Of a stretch of 64,000 bases of DNA, positions 21,837 to 34,691 are shown piece by piece; positions within the stretch are counted from its first letter, which is position 1, and each line of letters starts with the position of its first letter. Both the position numbers and the translations under genes were made by a program. Source of the DNA: Gigaspora rosea. Its lineage: Eukaryota; Glomeromycota; Glomeromycetes; Diversisporales; Gigasporaceae. The notes under the pieces were generated by a model that worked only from the letters and a program-made list of their open reading frames with translations, made no database searches and had not been told where the DNA came from. The DNA lies in NCBI GenBank assembly GCA_003550325.1, contig QKWP01000242.1:309861-373860 (forward strand), written 5' to 3'.

Positions 21837-22182
21837 TATGGGGTGTGGTCAATTAAAACAGCCCAATTTTACATATATCTTATTTTGAGATAATTGAGTT
21901 TAATCATTTGTTTTGATTTTCAGAATGATCCGGGATTAATCAAATTTCACGATTTTGATTGGCTAAATATAACATGTAACTATCAAGTAACCTCGTGATG
22001 TGCTGGCTCTACACAGCTTCATGTAATTTTTCTTTTTACATTATCTTGATTTTTTATTATGCATATCGACTTTCATTTATAATTGAAAAGTATCAATTGT
22101 GTCAAAATTTATATAAATTTAATAAAAACTCGTTTTTCAAAAAATTGTAAAAATGGGCTGTTTTAATTGACTTCTCCCCATA
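21837..22182. mobile_element. 350-bp MITE, AACAGCCCA family, copy 1
   Basis: The ends read TATGGGGTGTGGTCAATTAA and, reverse-complemented, TATGGGGAGAAGTCAATTAA. The inner inverted stretch AAAACAGCCCA/TGGGCTGTTTT continues the repeat. A second copy lies at 37679-38035 with most of the interior conserved (TTTTGAGATAATTGAGTTTA, GATCCGGGATTAATCAAAT). TA/TATA flanks fit a Tc1/mariner-type target. No open frame. Confidence 0.8.
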
Positions 22183-22394
22183 TAACAAAATGTCTATAAA
22201 AATATAATAAATATTATATCAAAAGATAGTTTAGAACTTGTTTTATTTAGTATAAAAAATTATAAATACATAATTAAAATTAAACTACTTTTATATATAG
22301 ATAAAATTAATTTTTTAATTTTAGTATATTTATATTCAATATGTATATATTATACTAGTAATATTCAATACTAATAAATACAAATTATAATATG

Positions 22395-22560
22395 CAAAAA
22401 ATTTTGCTGTTAGGGTTAGGGTTAGAGTTTATGTTAAAGTTTGGGTTAGAGTTACTATATACCAAAATTTTGCAAGGAAATTTTTTTCTTAAACAGAATT
22501 TTTCAATATAGACAATTTTTGAAAAAAAAACACATTTTTTCAAAAAATTCAGGTTATATT
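22395..22560. repeat. Telomere-like TTAGGG-rich tract and flank
   Basis: TGTTAGGGTTAGGGTTAGAG at 22409 is followed by degenerate GGGTTAGAGTT words to about 22455. AATTTTGC flanks it on both sides (AAAATTTTGCTG, CCAAAATTTTGCAAGG). It may be a relic of the same element type as 21089-21314, but inverted ends were not established. Confidence 0.5.
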
Positions 22561-23292
22561 TAATCTTCACATTACACAAATTTTATGAATTTTGATTGAT
22601 CAAAACACATATAGTATTGACATTACACCAAAATTCAATAATCAACTAATCAAATTGCATAAATTTAATCATCCCAAATTAGCCTGAAAACAAAGCAAAG
22701 AAAATGAAAACATGAAAATTCACAAAATAGCAGTTTAAACACACCTTGGTGCATTAATTAAAAGTATCAAGAAGGTGATTTTGTATATATAAAGCTTCTA
22801 TAACCCTACTCTAATATTAACTAGACTGGCCTAATCCTAATTTTAGTTAAAAACAGTAAATCAAAATTTGGTATATATATTGATGCATCTAGCATTGGCT
22901 TCTGAACAGGACTGGTCCAGTGGACCACTATTGGACAGGACTAGTCAGTCCAGTTCTAGTATTTACTGGAACTGGACCAAATAATAATATATATACAATA
23001 AAAATAAATTATATTCATATGCTTCTATTTTTAGAATTGGGACTTTTTTTAGAACCCTAAATTATATATTAGCTGATTATTTTACACCCCGAAATAGGTT
23101 ATCAGCTGATCTTTTTTTTTATTTCGAACTACTTACAAAATTTTATATATTCAGGCATATAAACTCAATTTCCCATCCTTAAAACCAATTTGTTTTTTTT
23201 TTGGAATTTAGTTAAGTAAGAATAGCCTTTATAAAATCGTATATAATGTACATTATAAAATAATTTGGTTTTTATTTTAATATAGATTTAAT

Positions 23293-23700
23293 ATGACAAC
23301 TAATAATTTGTGTTCTATTTTTGTTAAACCAATAGTTTTAATTTCAAACTATGCTCTAGAACAAGGGTTTGAGTGCGAAATTTGTGGAATAATGTATAGG
23401 ACAAAGAGAGGTCTTAATCATTACCAAAATATTGTATGAAAGTATAATATTCATCACAAAGAATTATATATACTACCATTAGAAGCAGTTATCAATTTAA
23501 AAAGGATCTAATTTATATTATATATGTTGAAACTTTGTTTTTTAATGTGTTATCATGATTTAAGACCTGCTGTTAATAAAAAAGTACCACAATGTTATGT
23601 AAACCTTATAAGAAAATGTTGAAATAAAAATTCAAAGAAACGTTCATTTGCAAAAAATCTTTGTAAAATTTTTGAGAAATGCAAAATGACGTAAGTATTT
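23293..23700 (+). pseudogene. C2H2-like zinc finger protein remnant
   Basis: From ATG 23293 the frame reads MTTNNLCSIFVKPIVLISNY, then FECEICGIMYRTKRGLNHYQ and a TGA. Coding-like sequence resumes (KYNIHHKELYILPLEAVINL) before further stops. C-x2-C followed by an L-x-x-H pattern and a downstream His pair fits a single C2H2 finger. It lies just inside the left end of the candidate 20-kb hAT element, so it may belong to that element or be a captured host fragment. The protein family is not identified. Confidence 0.45.
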
Positions 23701-24428
23701 TATTAAGAAAATAAATCCAAATCATTATTTAAGAATATTGAAGATTCGACTATGAGAATATGTTTAAAGGTGGAAGCAAGTTTATCAACATGCATAAATT
23801 AACTGGAAATGATTTTAGTTAGCAAGGGAATTGATTTGACTGATGATTCTAACAACAATTGATTTTTTATTTAAAAAAAGATTTTACATATACTGTTTTT
23901 TTAAGTATTATTGAGTATTTCTTTATTTATTTATTTAATTTGCAAATTATAAATTCATTTCAAATATTATTATATATCTTGTAAATTAATTACTAATTAG
24001 TTTAATTTTTTTATATCATGTTCTATAATGATCATGTATTTGTTTGGATTTATTGAGAGTATTTGATTTATATTGTATAGATATATAGGGCTCTAAGAGA
24101 GCAAATTTGTTGTTTGGATCAATATCAATCAATTTTGTTAGATCAATGTGCATTTCATATTTTTTCATTCAATTATAGGATTCTACTCAATAGTGATACT
24201 GACTAAATGTTTTAATATCACTATGTTTTGGGTTTATAATATGGTAAAAACAAATTTTAACATATATCATAGTTAAAATTGTTAAAATAAAAAAAAAGAT
24301 ATAACTAGATATAACTGTAGTTAAAAATATTGATTAAAATTAAACTATTGCTATAATCAAATTATGTGAAAGTTAAACTACTGTATTATAAATTAAAATA
24401 TCAAACCAATTAATTTACTTATTTCAAT

Positions 24429-25035
24429 ATGTCAAATAACATTGATAATAATTGGAGTGCTACTGGTAATTGTTCAACTTCTTCAATTAATAAATCTAAT
24501 TCTGGTAGTCAACTCTGTAAAGAAATATGGGATATATATAATATTGGTAAAAAAATTTGAAAATACTATTTTGTCCAATGCAAATATTGTCCTAAGAATT
24601 GGCAAAGAGAAATACTAACTGTAATGAAATCACATTTAGCCAATGATTGTTCTAGTTATCCAGAAGATATACAAAAATACTGGCAAGATAAAATTCATAA
24701 TCAAAATAATAATTACCAAAGAACTTCAACTAAAAAACCAAAAGTTACAAATCAATATATTCAGCTGATATAAATAATTCAGAATTGATTTCTATTCTTA
24801 TATTGTGAATCAAAATACTTTCTCTAAATTAGTAAATTCTAATATACTTGTGGCTTCTAATACAGAACCTAAGATTGAAAATATTATAGATCTTACTTTA
24901 CATTTTTTTAATTTTAACAATATGAAATCATATTGTGAAAAGGTTATAATCTAAACCAACATTAAGCAAAGGTCATAGAAATATTAACTTTGAAGTATCG
25001 AATATTGTCGATGAGGTCTTAGGGATTGAAAACTA
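24429..25035 (+). pseudogene. hAT transposase N-terminus with BED-type zinc finger (remnant)
   Basis: ATG 24429 opens MSNNIDNNWSATGNCSTSSI, then SQLCKEIWDIYNIGKKI-stop-KYYFVQCKYCPKNWQR, and a distal VMKSHLANDC. C-x2-C with H-x4-C spacing downstream is the zinc-binding pattern of fungal hAT transposases. The TGA at 24558 stands where these proteins usually have Trp. After about 24770 the frame breaks up, but KPTLSKGHRNINFEVSNIVD near 24960 still resembles later hAT sequence. It is cut shortly before the foldback at 25238. DNA binding was the ancestral role; this copy is not functional. Confidence 0.6.
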
Positions 25036-25237
25036 GCTTTAAAATATATTATACAATAAATATTAAATATGTACTATATAAAATTAATAAATACATTTAT
25101 ATAAATAAGCACAGCTACTTATTTTTATTGGTTTATCTAATTTTATCTGTTTTATCGCAAGTATATAAAGTTTATAAGTTTATATTTTTATTGTTTTTAC
25201 GTTTTTAGCCTAAGCCTCAAAAATTATTAAATATCAA

Positions 25238-26867
25238 GAGCATGATGGAAAGTCATTTTGATTGGCCAGCATGATACAATTGAATGTAGATATTACACAA
25301 ATTATTTATATTAGTTTTAAAGTACTTTCTATATGAAAGTGTAATCACTCATATGACAAGTGGCTGAGCATGCCACTACGATTAAATAATTTTCAGAATA
25401 CATTAGTTTTTCACTTTACTAGTAGTTGGCGAATTTAATCAGATATAATCTGATTCCCGGGGACTTTTGCTAATGCTGTATATTTACTAGTAAATAGTAA
25501 ATAGTTAAGTAGGTTCATAAGACTTTTTTTGAAGTTTTTTTTTGTAGGGTTTTTTCAAAGTTTTATTCCTACAGCTAATATAGTCTTGAAACTTGTACTT
25601 AAGATCTAGGTAATAAGAAATATTCGAATAATACTTAATTTGCAAAAAATATAATTTTTTACTATGTGTATCGTATAAAGCTTACAAGTGTGAAAAAAGT
25701 ATTTAGGTGATAGTTAAAAATTTGCTGAGGATAATTTGCGCAAGTTGCAGATAATATTACCTTAAATTTTTGTTATGATATAGATACAATAGTTTTTTTT
25801 AATTTCTTTTTTTTTTAATATTATATGAATTAGATATATTGTATGTCAAATCAAATTTTTGTGGATTTTTGTATAGTTAGAATAATGTATTATAACTAGA
25901 ATATATATGTCGTAGGAACAGAATTATAGTGAGTTTAAAATCCACTTAAGTTAATTCTGAATACACATAGATTGTAATAGAATTCCAAAACATGCTCGCG
26001 TTGATAAAGAAATCACATTCAACCTAAACAAAATAAAGAAATTTATAAAAAAATTTATCGAATTAAGTTATTTTATGATTTTAAAATACTTTATATACGT
26101 ATGCTTTATTTAAAAAAACAATATATTTTATTAATAAGTTTAGTAGGATGAGTTTTTTTTTAATCAACAACTTTTTTTGGCAACTCAAAAGTGAATAATA
26201 TAAAGTTTTTAAAATACAAAAATATTAAAAAATTCTAGTTATACTAGTTGTTACAAGCGTGAATATTGCTTATATATTATCTATTCTTAATACAATCCGA
26301 AATTTACAAATATTAAAAAACATTAAAATTCATTGTATCTAAACTATACATATAATAGAATTCAAAGTAATACTACACCTGTAAGAATTATATTGTAATT
26401 ACCGCCTAAACACTTTTTTTCACACTTAAAATACTATATACCATACTCAACCACTATTTCCACAAATTAAGTTTTGGATATTTCTTATTATCTAGATCTT
26501 GAGTACAAGTTTCAAGAATACATTAGCCTTAGGAATAAAACTTTAAAAAACCTGTCAAAAAAACTTCAAAAAAAGTCTTACGAGCCTACTTAACTATTTA
26601 CTATTTAGTTATTAGTAAATATATGGCATTAGCAAAACTTTCCGTGGAATCTGATTATATCTGATTAAATTCGCCAACTACTAGTAAGCAAAAAACCAAG
26701 GTATAATGAAAATTATTTAATCGTAGATGGCATGCTTAGCTACTTGTCATATGAGCGATTACACTTTCATATAGGAAGTACTTTAAAACTAATATAAATA
26801 ATTTGATTGATGATCTACATTTAATTGTATCACGTTGGCCAATCAAAACGACTTTTCATCATGCTCC
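25238..26867. mobile_element. 1.6-kb foldback element with long arms
   Basis: The left arm (25238 to about 25730, from GAGCATGATGGAAAGTCA) is complementary over about 470 bases to the right arm (about 26395-26867, ending GACTTTTCATCATGCTC). Divergence is roughly one base in eight. The hexamer TATCAA lies directly outside both ends (25232-25237 and 26868-26873), a possible target duplication. The 650-base spacer is AT-rich and without a coding frame. Transcription would give a very long hairpin RNA. Confidence 0.8.
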
Positions 26868-27149
26868 TATCAAGTAGATAATTTATATTTTTATCAAGTT
26901 TTATCATGAGTATAGTCGGCATCTCTACTACTTAATATCTTAGTACAAATTTGTTGTTTGATTAGGTTAATAATCACATCTTCATAAATTCCCATAATAA
27001 AATTAAATTTTTCTCAAAATTTAAAAGTAGCAATATCTTGTTTGATTTTCAATGAATTGACTAAATCTTTAAGTGCATATATATCCGTTGTATTAATGCA
27101 CATATAAATACATCAATTAATTTATTTTTTAATAATTCATTACCCATAT

Positions 27150-29254
27150 CTAGGGCTCCGACAGACCCGGACTAAGGTCAGACTTTAGGCAAGTCTGAGT
27201 CCGGTGCGAATTTCGAACTGGACTCAGACTCAAACTATTTTACAACTCAGTCTGGTCTGAGTTCGAATATCAAACTTTTGGCTTGGTTCGAGTCCAGTTT
27301 GAGCCCGGTCTGAAAAGTTTGAGTCCGGTCTGAAAGTCCGAAACCCAATCCAACACGCATAGTATTCTGTCCTGGTTAAGTATCACCTGGGTCTAGAAAT
27401 GGGTTTCATGCATGCGTATGATTCCCCAATCATGCGCGTAAATGCGCATCAATCGCATGTTTCCGAATCATGCACATTTTATCCCAACAAAATTTTATAT
27501 AGGTACTAGTATCACCCAGTATAAAACTTGTCTACATCATAAATTTAATGCATTTTAAATAAGAACCTGATTTTAATATTTTGTTTGTTTATTATATTAT
27601 TTAATAGGTCGATATAAATAAATTACACTTTAAACTTATACTGGCTTTTCAGTTTTTATAAGTATATACTGTAATAATTATTATGATATTATATATATAA
27701 ATACATACTTGTACAGTAAGCACTTATTTTATTTTTCTATTATATACTTTACACAGTACAGAATATAATAAGAATAGCGCAAGTTGAAAGCTGTATTAGA
27801 TTGCTTGTTACGATTTTATTATAAGGTTAATAAATTGTAACATATTAATAAATAAGAAAAAAATTTTAATCTTTATTTTTTTTTAACAAATAAAAATATT
27901 ATTTGAGGCTTAAATACAGATAATATAAAGATTTACATTAATACGGATAAAGTAGATAAAACATGTAATTTTTATATCATAAATAGATATAAGCCATTCA
28001 TGTCAGTGAAGTTTTAAATACACTGCTGCCATGTTCGGGAATCGATCTTTTTAAAGAAAATCAGCACGGATTCGTTAATCTGAAATCAAGACCTACTAGA
28101 ATGTATAACAAGAAATTTCATCAAAAAAAGTATAAATAAACCATAAGTTTGCAAGGTGGGTAGGTGGGCAGTACTCTAGTAATAGTTTACGAATTCGAAA
28201 TAGTAAATTTAAATAGAGTATATAAAAATGTAAAGAATTTTTTAAGCTAATTTGGCATGATCTGATTCTAAAAGAGAGTATGCAAACAAAGACAGGTTGA
28301 TCTTTGATCAAGTATTTTCACGGTAACTAAGGAAAAATTTTTATTTATTTTAATTAAAATAATATATAAAAAAAAAGGAAAACCCAAATATTGAAAACAA
28401 ACATTATACAAGAAAAGTACTGAAGTACCGAATTAGAACAAAACTATGCAAACAAACTGTATTCTACGTTAAAAAAATAGTTTGTTGATTGGTATAATTT
28501 CATCAAATGTAAGTCTCTAAATACTCCTATTTCATTTTCCGATTTTAAAATTTTGATACACAAATAAGATTTTTAAACTCTTATTAATTTCTGAAATATA
28601 CCTAGATCTTCTTTGTCTGGCCACTAATGACACCTGACGAATACATAAGTTAGAATAAAATGTACAAAGTACTGTACAACTTCATGCATAAATCATTTTT
28701 TTATATTAACAATATATAGTTACATTATTTGATTGATGTATTATAATATGAATATTCCGGATAAACTATTATTCTTTTATTTGAATAGGATCCGGTTATT
28801 AGATTTTGTTAAAGTTTACAACCTTTCGGATAAAGAGTTATTCGGGTATGAGCACTAACTCCAATAAGATTATTATAATGATCAGCAAGTTATATTAAAA
28901 ATCGTAACAACAATTAAACAAATTAAAAATCGGTACAGTTTTTTTATTTTTTTTTATTTTTTTTTTACATTTTGTACTGCATATATTTATGATCTATGCC
29001 ATATTACGGAGCAGATTAGCATAAGAAATTTTTTATCTTTTTTTTTTACTGCTAATTCTGGACCCGGACAGGTTCGCTACCTTTGAACCGGACCCAGACC
29101 GAACCTATAATCATGTTTGAGTCCGGTTCGTGTTCGGTACTTTAGGTTCATGTCCAAATTTGGGTTCGAAATTTCCAAAATTTATGGTTCAAGTCCGGGT
29201 TCGAGTCCGGGTCCGGCCGGACCCAAACTGGACTAGACCCGGACTTCAGAGACT
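27150..29254. mobile_element. 2.1-kb non-autonomous hAT element, CCGGAC-rich ends
   Basis: ACCCATAT occurs exactly at 27142-27149 and 29255-29262. The ends CTAGGGCTCCGACAGACC and, reverse-complemented, AGTCTCTGAAGTCCGGG are imperfect inverted repeats starting with the TAG-type hAT tip. Both subterminal regions (27160-27350 and 29050-29245) are packed with GTCCGG, TCCGGG and GAGTCCG words in both orientations, the usual arrangement of hAT transposase binding sites. No transposase is recognisable inside. Internal GC-rich words (27400-27480) and another GGATCCGG cluster (28760-28850) may be a further nested element. Confidence 0.8.
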
Positions 29255-29331
29255 ACCCATATCATTACTAGTAGTCATTATTTTACAAAGAATTACAGTA
29301 TTAAATTTCAAATCAAATAAAAAAACACTTA

Positions 29332-29644
29332 CTGTATATTCCCAAAAATAAGCTACTCTAAAAATAAGCTGCCTCTCTGATTTTTTTAAAAAATCTCAAA
29401 AAACGTGTTAGCAGTTGCTACATATAAACCTTTTTTACTAAGTAAACTTCAAAAGTTTAATTAAATAAAGTTTTTAGTGCATCAAAATACACTTACAGTA
29501 AAAATTTGGTGTTATTTGAACAACTTTTAATTAGTATGTTTTTCAATTTTTTCAAAAATGCCTATATATTGAAAATAAGTTACCCCATATTTTTTTGTAT
29601 AATTTTTGGCCCAAATAAGGTAGCTTATTTTTGGAAATATACAG
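29332..29644. mobile_element. 313-bp TA-flanked MITE, AAATAAGCTAC family, copy 1
   Basis: CTGTATATTCCCAAAAATAA and its right-hand complement (TTATTTTTGGAAATATACAG) are 20-bp inverted repeats, with TA directly outside both. Related copies lie at 48975-49290 and, more decayed, at about 33777-34295. Non-coding. TA target and CAG-type tips suggest Tc1/mariner. Confidence 0.85.
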
Positions 29645-29659
29645 TATAACTTCTCAGCA

Positions 29660-30530
29660 TTATCTGCAAACTTAAATTTTCTGCTACCAAAATTTACTTC
29701 TATAAATCTATCTTGTAACATCAATACAATGCAAGGATATAAGATGCCTTTTAAATTTCAGTATACAATGCTTTAAAATTTGGCATAAAATATTAAGCTA
29801 TCCCTTAGTTTGTACTAGTTCACAAGCAAATTTGCCTGTATAATTACTATAAATATACCTCTGATCTATTTTTTTAATCATTTAAAATATTTAAATAAAA
29901 TTTGGTATTATAATATTTAATAACAAGGATTATATTTTTGAATTATTTAAATTTATATTATAAGACAAAAAGTTTATGTTGCTTATAAGCGAAAATATTA
30001 AATTTTAAAGAAATTTTTTAACCAAAAAATATTTTACAATATCTTGGCGAATTCTTTAAATATTGGTTTTAAAAATATAGTTTCTAATACAATATTATGT
30101 TTATATAAAGGATGAAATTTCCTTATTTGACTTTATAAGATTTACTTGTAAAAATTAAGACTTGTATTAGAAGTAAAAGTTTTTTTTATAGACGAGAATA
30201 TATAAAATTGAGAAAACTAAAAAAAAATTCTAAAGTAAAAGTTCCAAAACAAAAACTTTAAACTTTTATTACACCAAAATTTTTTAATAATGTTAAAAAA
30301 TTTTTATAATAAAGTTGATAAAACAAAACTAATATTATAATTTTTACTTAGAAAGTATATAGCTAAAATTAATATTTAAGGTTTTATTTAAAAATTTAAA
30401 ATTTTAAAATTTTTGCAAGCAAATATGCCTGCATAACAAATTAAAGGATATGACGTAATATAATATAAACTGGAAAATTAAAAAATGACAATAACTATAT
30501 CATTTTTAGTATAAAATACCAATAGTATTA
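29660..30530. other. AT-rich non-coding stretch
   Basis: No gene, no clear inverted repeats and no tandem array. Very AT-rich with short frames only. Confidence 0.5.
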
Positions 30531-30828
30531 CCAGCTCTATAAGAAAAGTAGTACAAATTGTGGTACAGGTTGGTGTCAGAAATGCTCAAAATGGCACAAA
30601 TCCTGTGGCACATACAGGAACATTTTACGAAATGGCATAGTAAAAATAGTACAGACATTGTGACAAAGGGTGATATGTAATAATACGTCAGGACCCCGAA
30701 TAATCTATGTAAGGTTATATTTGAGCATCATAGTAAAAAATTTTTGGTTAGCCATTTTGGTTTGATATATAAACTATATTTCACACATTAAATAGAACTT
30801 TTACCCATTTTTTAACTTTTTCGAAATA

Positions 30829-31789
30829 CAGTCAGTCCTCCCTATAGTCACACCCCATATAGTCACACCTCTATTTAAGCACCCAATTTTGCGCAATGGA
30901 CTTAAACATAGTAAAAAAACCTCATTATAGTCACAAATCGCTTATAATCACTATTACCATAAAATTTAATTTTTTAACAATTTTATTAATAAAAAACCCT
31001 CATTATAGTCACCAATTTTTAAATAAATATGGATTATATAATCTGATTGGCCAATTTCCATATTCACGTATATTTAAAATTATCTTTGAGATTGATCCTA
31101 TAGGCGAAATGTGGAGTGCTTCCATCTAAAACTTTTTCTTTACTAAGTTAACGATACATGTCCACTAATTGAAAGTTGTAGAGCTTGTCGAGACGAATCT
31201 AACGGTGGTCAGATCATCCAAATCGGCCCAGTGGATGGCGTTATCATTGAAAAATGATTGGCCGACTAATAAAAATCTGAACAGAGATTACATATGAAAA
31301 TCACTATAGGCGAAATGTGGAGCGCCTCCATCTAAAACTTTTTTCTTACTAAGTTAATGATACATGCCCACTAATTGAAAGTTATAGAGCTCGTCGAAAC
31401 GCATCTAACGGTGGTTAGATCATCCAAATCGACCCAGTGGATGGTGAGATAACGTTGAAAAATGATTGGCCGACTATATAAAATCTCTTATGTAAACAAA
31501 TATTTATATAGAGATTTTATATAGTCGGCCAATCGTTTTTCGATGATATCTCGCCATCCACTGGGCCGATTTGAATGATATAACCACCATTAGATGCGTC
31601 TTGACGAGCTCTACAACTTTCAATTAGGGCATGTATTATTAACTTAGTAAGAAAAAACATTTTAGATGGAAGCACGCTACATTTCGCCTATAGAAGAACT
31701 ATAATGAGGTATTTTATTTATAGTCACACCTTTTTACAATCACCAAAATAGGGTGCGACGGACTTGGTGATTATAGAGAGGGACGACTG
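30829..31789. mobile_element. TA-flanked pogo-like MITE carrying a palindrome
   Basis: The ends CAGTCAGTCCTCCCTATAGT and, reverse-complemented, CAGTCGTCCCTCTCTATAAT are inverted repeats with TA directly outside both (30827-30828 and 31790-31791). CAGTCGTCCC tips and a TA target are typical of pogo/Tigger-type elements. TATAGTCAC words repeat inside (30845, 30926, 31004, 31718). The body is interrupted by the palindromic family P copy at 31098-31693. No transposase. Confidence 0.85.
31098..31693. mobile_element. Palindromic family P, copy 2 (arm plus full palindrome)
   Basis: 31304-31693 is a complete palindrome with ends CTATAGGCGAAATGTGGAGC / complement and centre AGTCGGCCAATC. It is preceded at 31098-31303 by one more arm in direct orientation. 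The junction (TTACATATGAAAAT before CTATAGGCG) is the same as at 46573, implying that an element had already inserted into its own relative before this composite spread. No coding frame. Confidence 0.85.
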
Positions 31790-31799
31790 TACTACATTT

Positions 31800-31928
31800 C
31801 TAAAAAAAGACCAAACGTTTTCTAAAAAAAAAACAAAAACATAATGTTCCCTAAAAAAAAAAAAACAACCTAAAAAAAAAAACAAAAAAAAACAGAATAT
31901 TCTCTAAAAAAAAAAAACAGAATGTTCC

Positions 31929-32018
<90 letters not shown>

Positions 32019-32032
32019 AGAAGTTCAAAATN
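31800..32032. repeat. A-rich array and 87-base poly(A) with one ambiguous base
   Basis: Runs of A are separated by ACAGAATGTTCCCT-like words (31800-31930), then 87 consecutive A (31931-32017), and an n at 32032. The array looks like slippage in a minisatellite. The exact length is unlikely to be reliable in the assembly. Confidence 0.85.
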
Positions 32033-32869
32033 CGTTTCGACCTATGTTTACCCTTCTCTTCCTTTTATTTCTCTCTTCCTTTTTACCCTTTCTTCCTTTT
32101 ACCCCTTTTTCCCTTTTTCCCTCTTCTTTTTACCTGCCAGGTTACTATTATAGCTCAATTTTTCATTAGCACATTTCAAATATAACATTTATAAAAATTA
32201 ACCCATTAGCATTCTTTCAAATATACCTATTTTGCCATTTAGCGGGTTTCAAATATTACCTTTTTCTCCAATACCTACTTTTCAAATATAATCTTTTTAA
32301 AAAACGGCCCCCTATTAGCTATTTATTAACTATGACCTTATATAGATTGTTCAGGGTCCTGTTACATCATATGAAATAGCACGTTCAGATGACATGTATG
32401 TGCACATTACACATATTTGACTTGTGATATGTGTTGGCTTGTTTTGTGAAGAGCAAAAAATTAGTAAAGGATTTTTTTTAAAAAAAGAGCGATATCTTAT
32501 AATTTCACTAATGAAGCTTCCTGTGTGTTTTAACAAAAAAAAATCCTTACAAAATTTTGCTTCTTATGTAGTTAGCTTGTTCATTTATATTGATTACTTA
32601 TGTAAATTTATGTTTTAATAGTTAATCCACATCATCATTGCAGTGGCATATGAATTTATATTCATTATCTATGCCAAATCCCGTGCCAATTCAACTTGTA
32701 AACTGCTGCAAAACCTGAGCTATTTACGGTCCAATTAGCACGAGCACATGGTTCTATATGGTCCACCAAATCTGACCAACTCGGGCCATACCTGTACAAA
32801 TCCGGACCTTGATCCATGCCTATTTGATTCCATCTCGTGTCTATATGGTACATTTTTCTTATAGGGCAA

Positions 32870-34690
32870 TAGAATACAATAGTCTATAAGGATTACTCCT
32901 TTCCGAGCAGCAAAATAGCTTGCTATCATCTTTATATTAACTCCAGGAACTATCATAAAATCCTATAAAAGCTCATAAATAAATATATGTTCGCAAAATC
33001 TAATTTTAATAATTTTTTTGAATAAAAGTATGTAAAGAATTATAAGCAAAGTTTTAATGAATTTGGTTTATTTATAGAAAAATATATTTTAGTATACTTA
33101 TTTTTTCCTTCATCTATTATATCAACTTTAAAATAAACAACTTGTATTGTGAAATTGGATAATTTGCCTGTATTATACTTGTTTCTTTTTGGCTTTTACC
33201 TAAATCTATATATTTTAAAAAAGATTGTATTAATTCAGAAATTTTGAATCATTTGTTATGTAAACATATATAAATAGTCTTTTCATTAACTATATTTCTG
33301 GACAATAAGACTATAAATTTTAAAGTGTAAATATATACAACAAAGAGTTATAAAATAAAAATTACTTTCAGATATGTACATATTCAAAAGCTACATTATC
33401 TGTCACTAACTGATGCACCTATTAAAATTTATGATATGATTGGATATCAACTGATTGATGCATCCTATTGTATAACTATAAATTTTGGGGTGCATTAATA
33501 CTTTGCAGATATTCCAAAAATCAGAGTATATGTTTTAAAATTTATAACTATATTTAATTATTATATAAGATTTGTCTAACTATACAATATATTAACTTGT
33601 TTTTGTTACTTAAATAGATTTGAATAATCCGCATGTATATAATATACAACTACTTAGATTATTCACTATAAGCCTGCAGAATAATTAATAAGTAGTTACT
33701 GCAATTCATTAAAAACATTAAAAGTAGTTTGCCGGTCAATTAAATTATTATCATATTGTATACAATGAATCTTTAGTTATGAAAATAAGCTATCTTATTT
33801 GGACAATTTTGTACACAAAAAATCTAGAGCAGCTTATTTTTGGATATTATCAGTTTTTGGTTAATTACAATAGTTGTTACATAGTAAAGTCTAAATTCTA
33901 CTATGTAAATTGATTATTATAGTTCAAGTAAACATGTTTGGGAGAATAAGCTACATATATTCTAAAAGTTTCATCTAAGTAGGAATACTTTTTATTATTT
34001 GTCTTTTAATTTTTAAATTCAACAAATATAATTTGTTAATAAAATTATAATCTCTTTGTTGAATGTAAAAATTAAAATCCAATTAATAAAATATTTTTTA
34101 ATTTTGTTGTAAATTTCAGAATATATGTATTTTGACCTTTTAAATAAGTTTATCTAAGTGAACTTAATCGATTTTCTTAGTAAAGTTTGGACTTTACTAT
34201 ATAGCAACTTTTATTGATCAAAGATATTTTTGAGTTTTTTAACTAAAAGAGAGGTAGCTTATTTTTAGAAGTGGCTTATTTTTAGCAATATACAATGCTT
34301 TAATTAATTATAGAGCTTGTGTATGATCTTGGACACTTTAATTTTAATCTTTTATATATATTCCTATGATATTAAAATTCCCAACAGGTACTAGCAGTAC
34401 AAGCTTTCTAGTAGTAATTTCTCTAGAATACCCTATAACAAATTGTAGCACAGAATGATACATGAAAAAGTTTGGATATAGAATCACATGGACCTGCATG
34501 TAAATCTATACAAGACAATATATGGGAAAACATGTTATAGCACGTAATAAGGCACAGATTCCATGCAATAATGCATGTACTAACATGCAATTTTATATGT
34601 TTTTCATGCATTGTCGTATGCATACTTATGTGCAGGTAACATATAATAGCATATATCTATACATATACATAATAATGTATATCATATATA
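32870..34690. other. Non-coding stretch with a decayed AAATAAGCTAC MITE
   Basis: No gene seen. TTATGAAAATAAGCTATCTT (33777) and GGCTTATTTTTAGCAATATA (34273), together with internal TTTTTGGATATTAT and GAGAGGTAGCTTATTTTT words, indicate a rearranged copy of the MITE family at 29332-29644. 34400-34650 is rich in TGCATG and CATGCA words. Confidence 0.4.
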
Positions 34691-34691
34691 C

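Larger units (their letters stand above)
30690..32360. mobile_element. Nested element with AGGACCC ends
   Basis: AGGACCCCGAATAATCTATG and, reverse-complemented from the right, AGGACCCTGAACAATCTATA are inverted repeats with few mismatches. Comparison with 44005-44446 places the insertion exactly here. A degenerate 8-9 bp duplication may be present (ATACGTC / TTACATC). It contains a TA-flanked MITE, a palindromic element and an A-rich array, so this is the second of four nesting levels. Confidence 0.75.
30535..32868. mobile_element. CTATAAGAAAA-ended element, split by nested insertions
   Basis: The left end CTCTATAAGAAAAGTAGTAC and the right end, reverse-complemented, CCCTATAAGAAAAATGTACC are inverted repeats. 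The body before 30690 (TACAGGTTGGTG, GGCATAGTAAAAATAGTACA) and after 32360 (GAAATAGCACGTTCAGATGA onward) is contiguous in the uninterrupted relative at 44005-44446, which proves that 30690-32360 was inserted later. A 97-bp relative with the same ends is at 55198-55294. No transposase. Confidence 0.75.

Noticed and set aside
28750..28865. Separate nested hAT end (TAGTGCTCATACCCG) inside the 27150-29254 element
   Set aside because: A plausible right tip, but no partner left tip or matching ACTCCAAT duplication could be found upstream.
27170..29245. GGTTCGAGTCC words resembling a tRNA B box
   Set aside because: They are part of CCGGAC-type subterminal repeats of a hAT element; no A box or cloverleaf could be fitted.
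31922..32185. Lysine-rich open frame
   Set aside because: It is the translation of an 87-base poly(A) tract plus T-rich sequence; no protein features.
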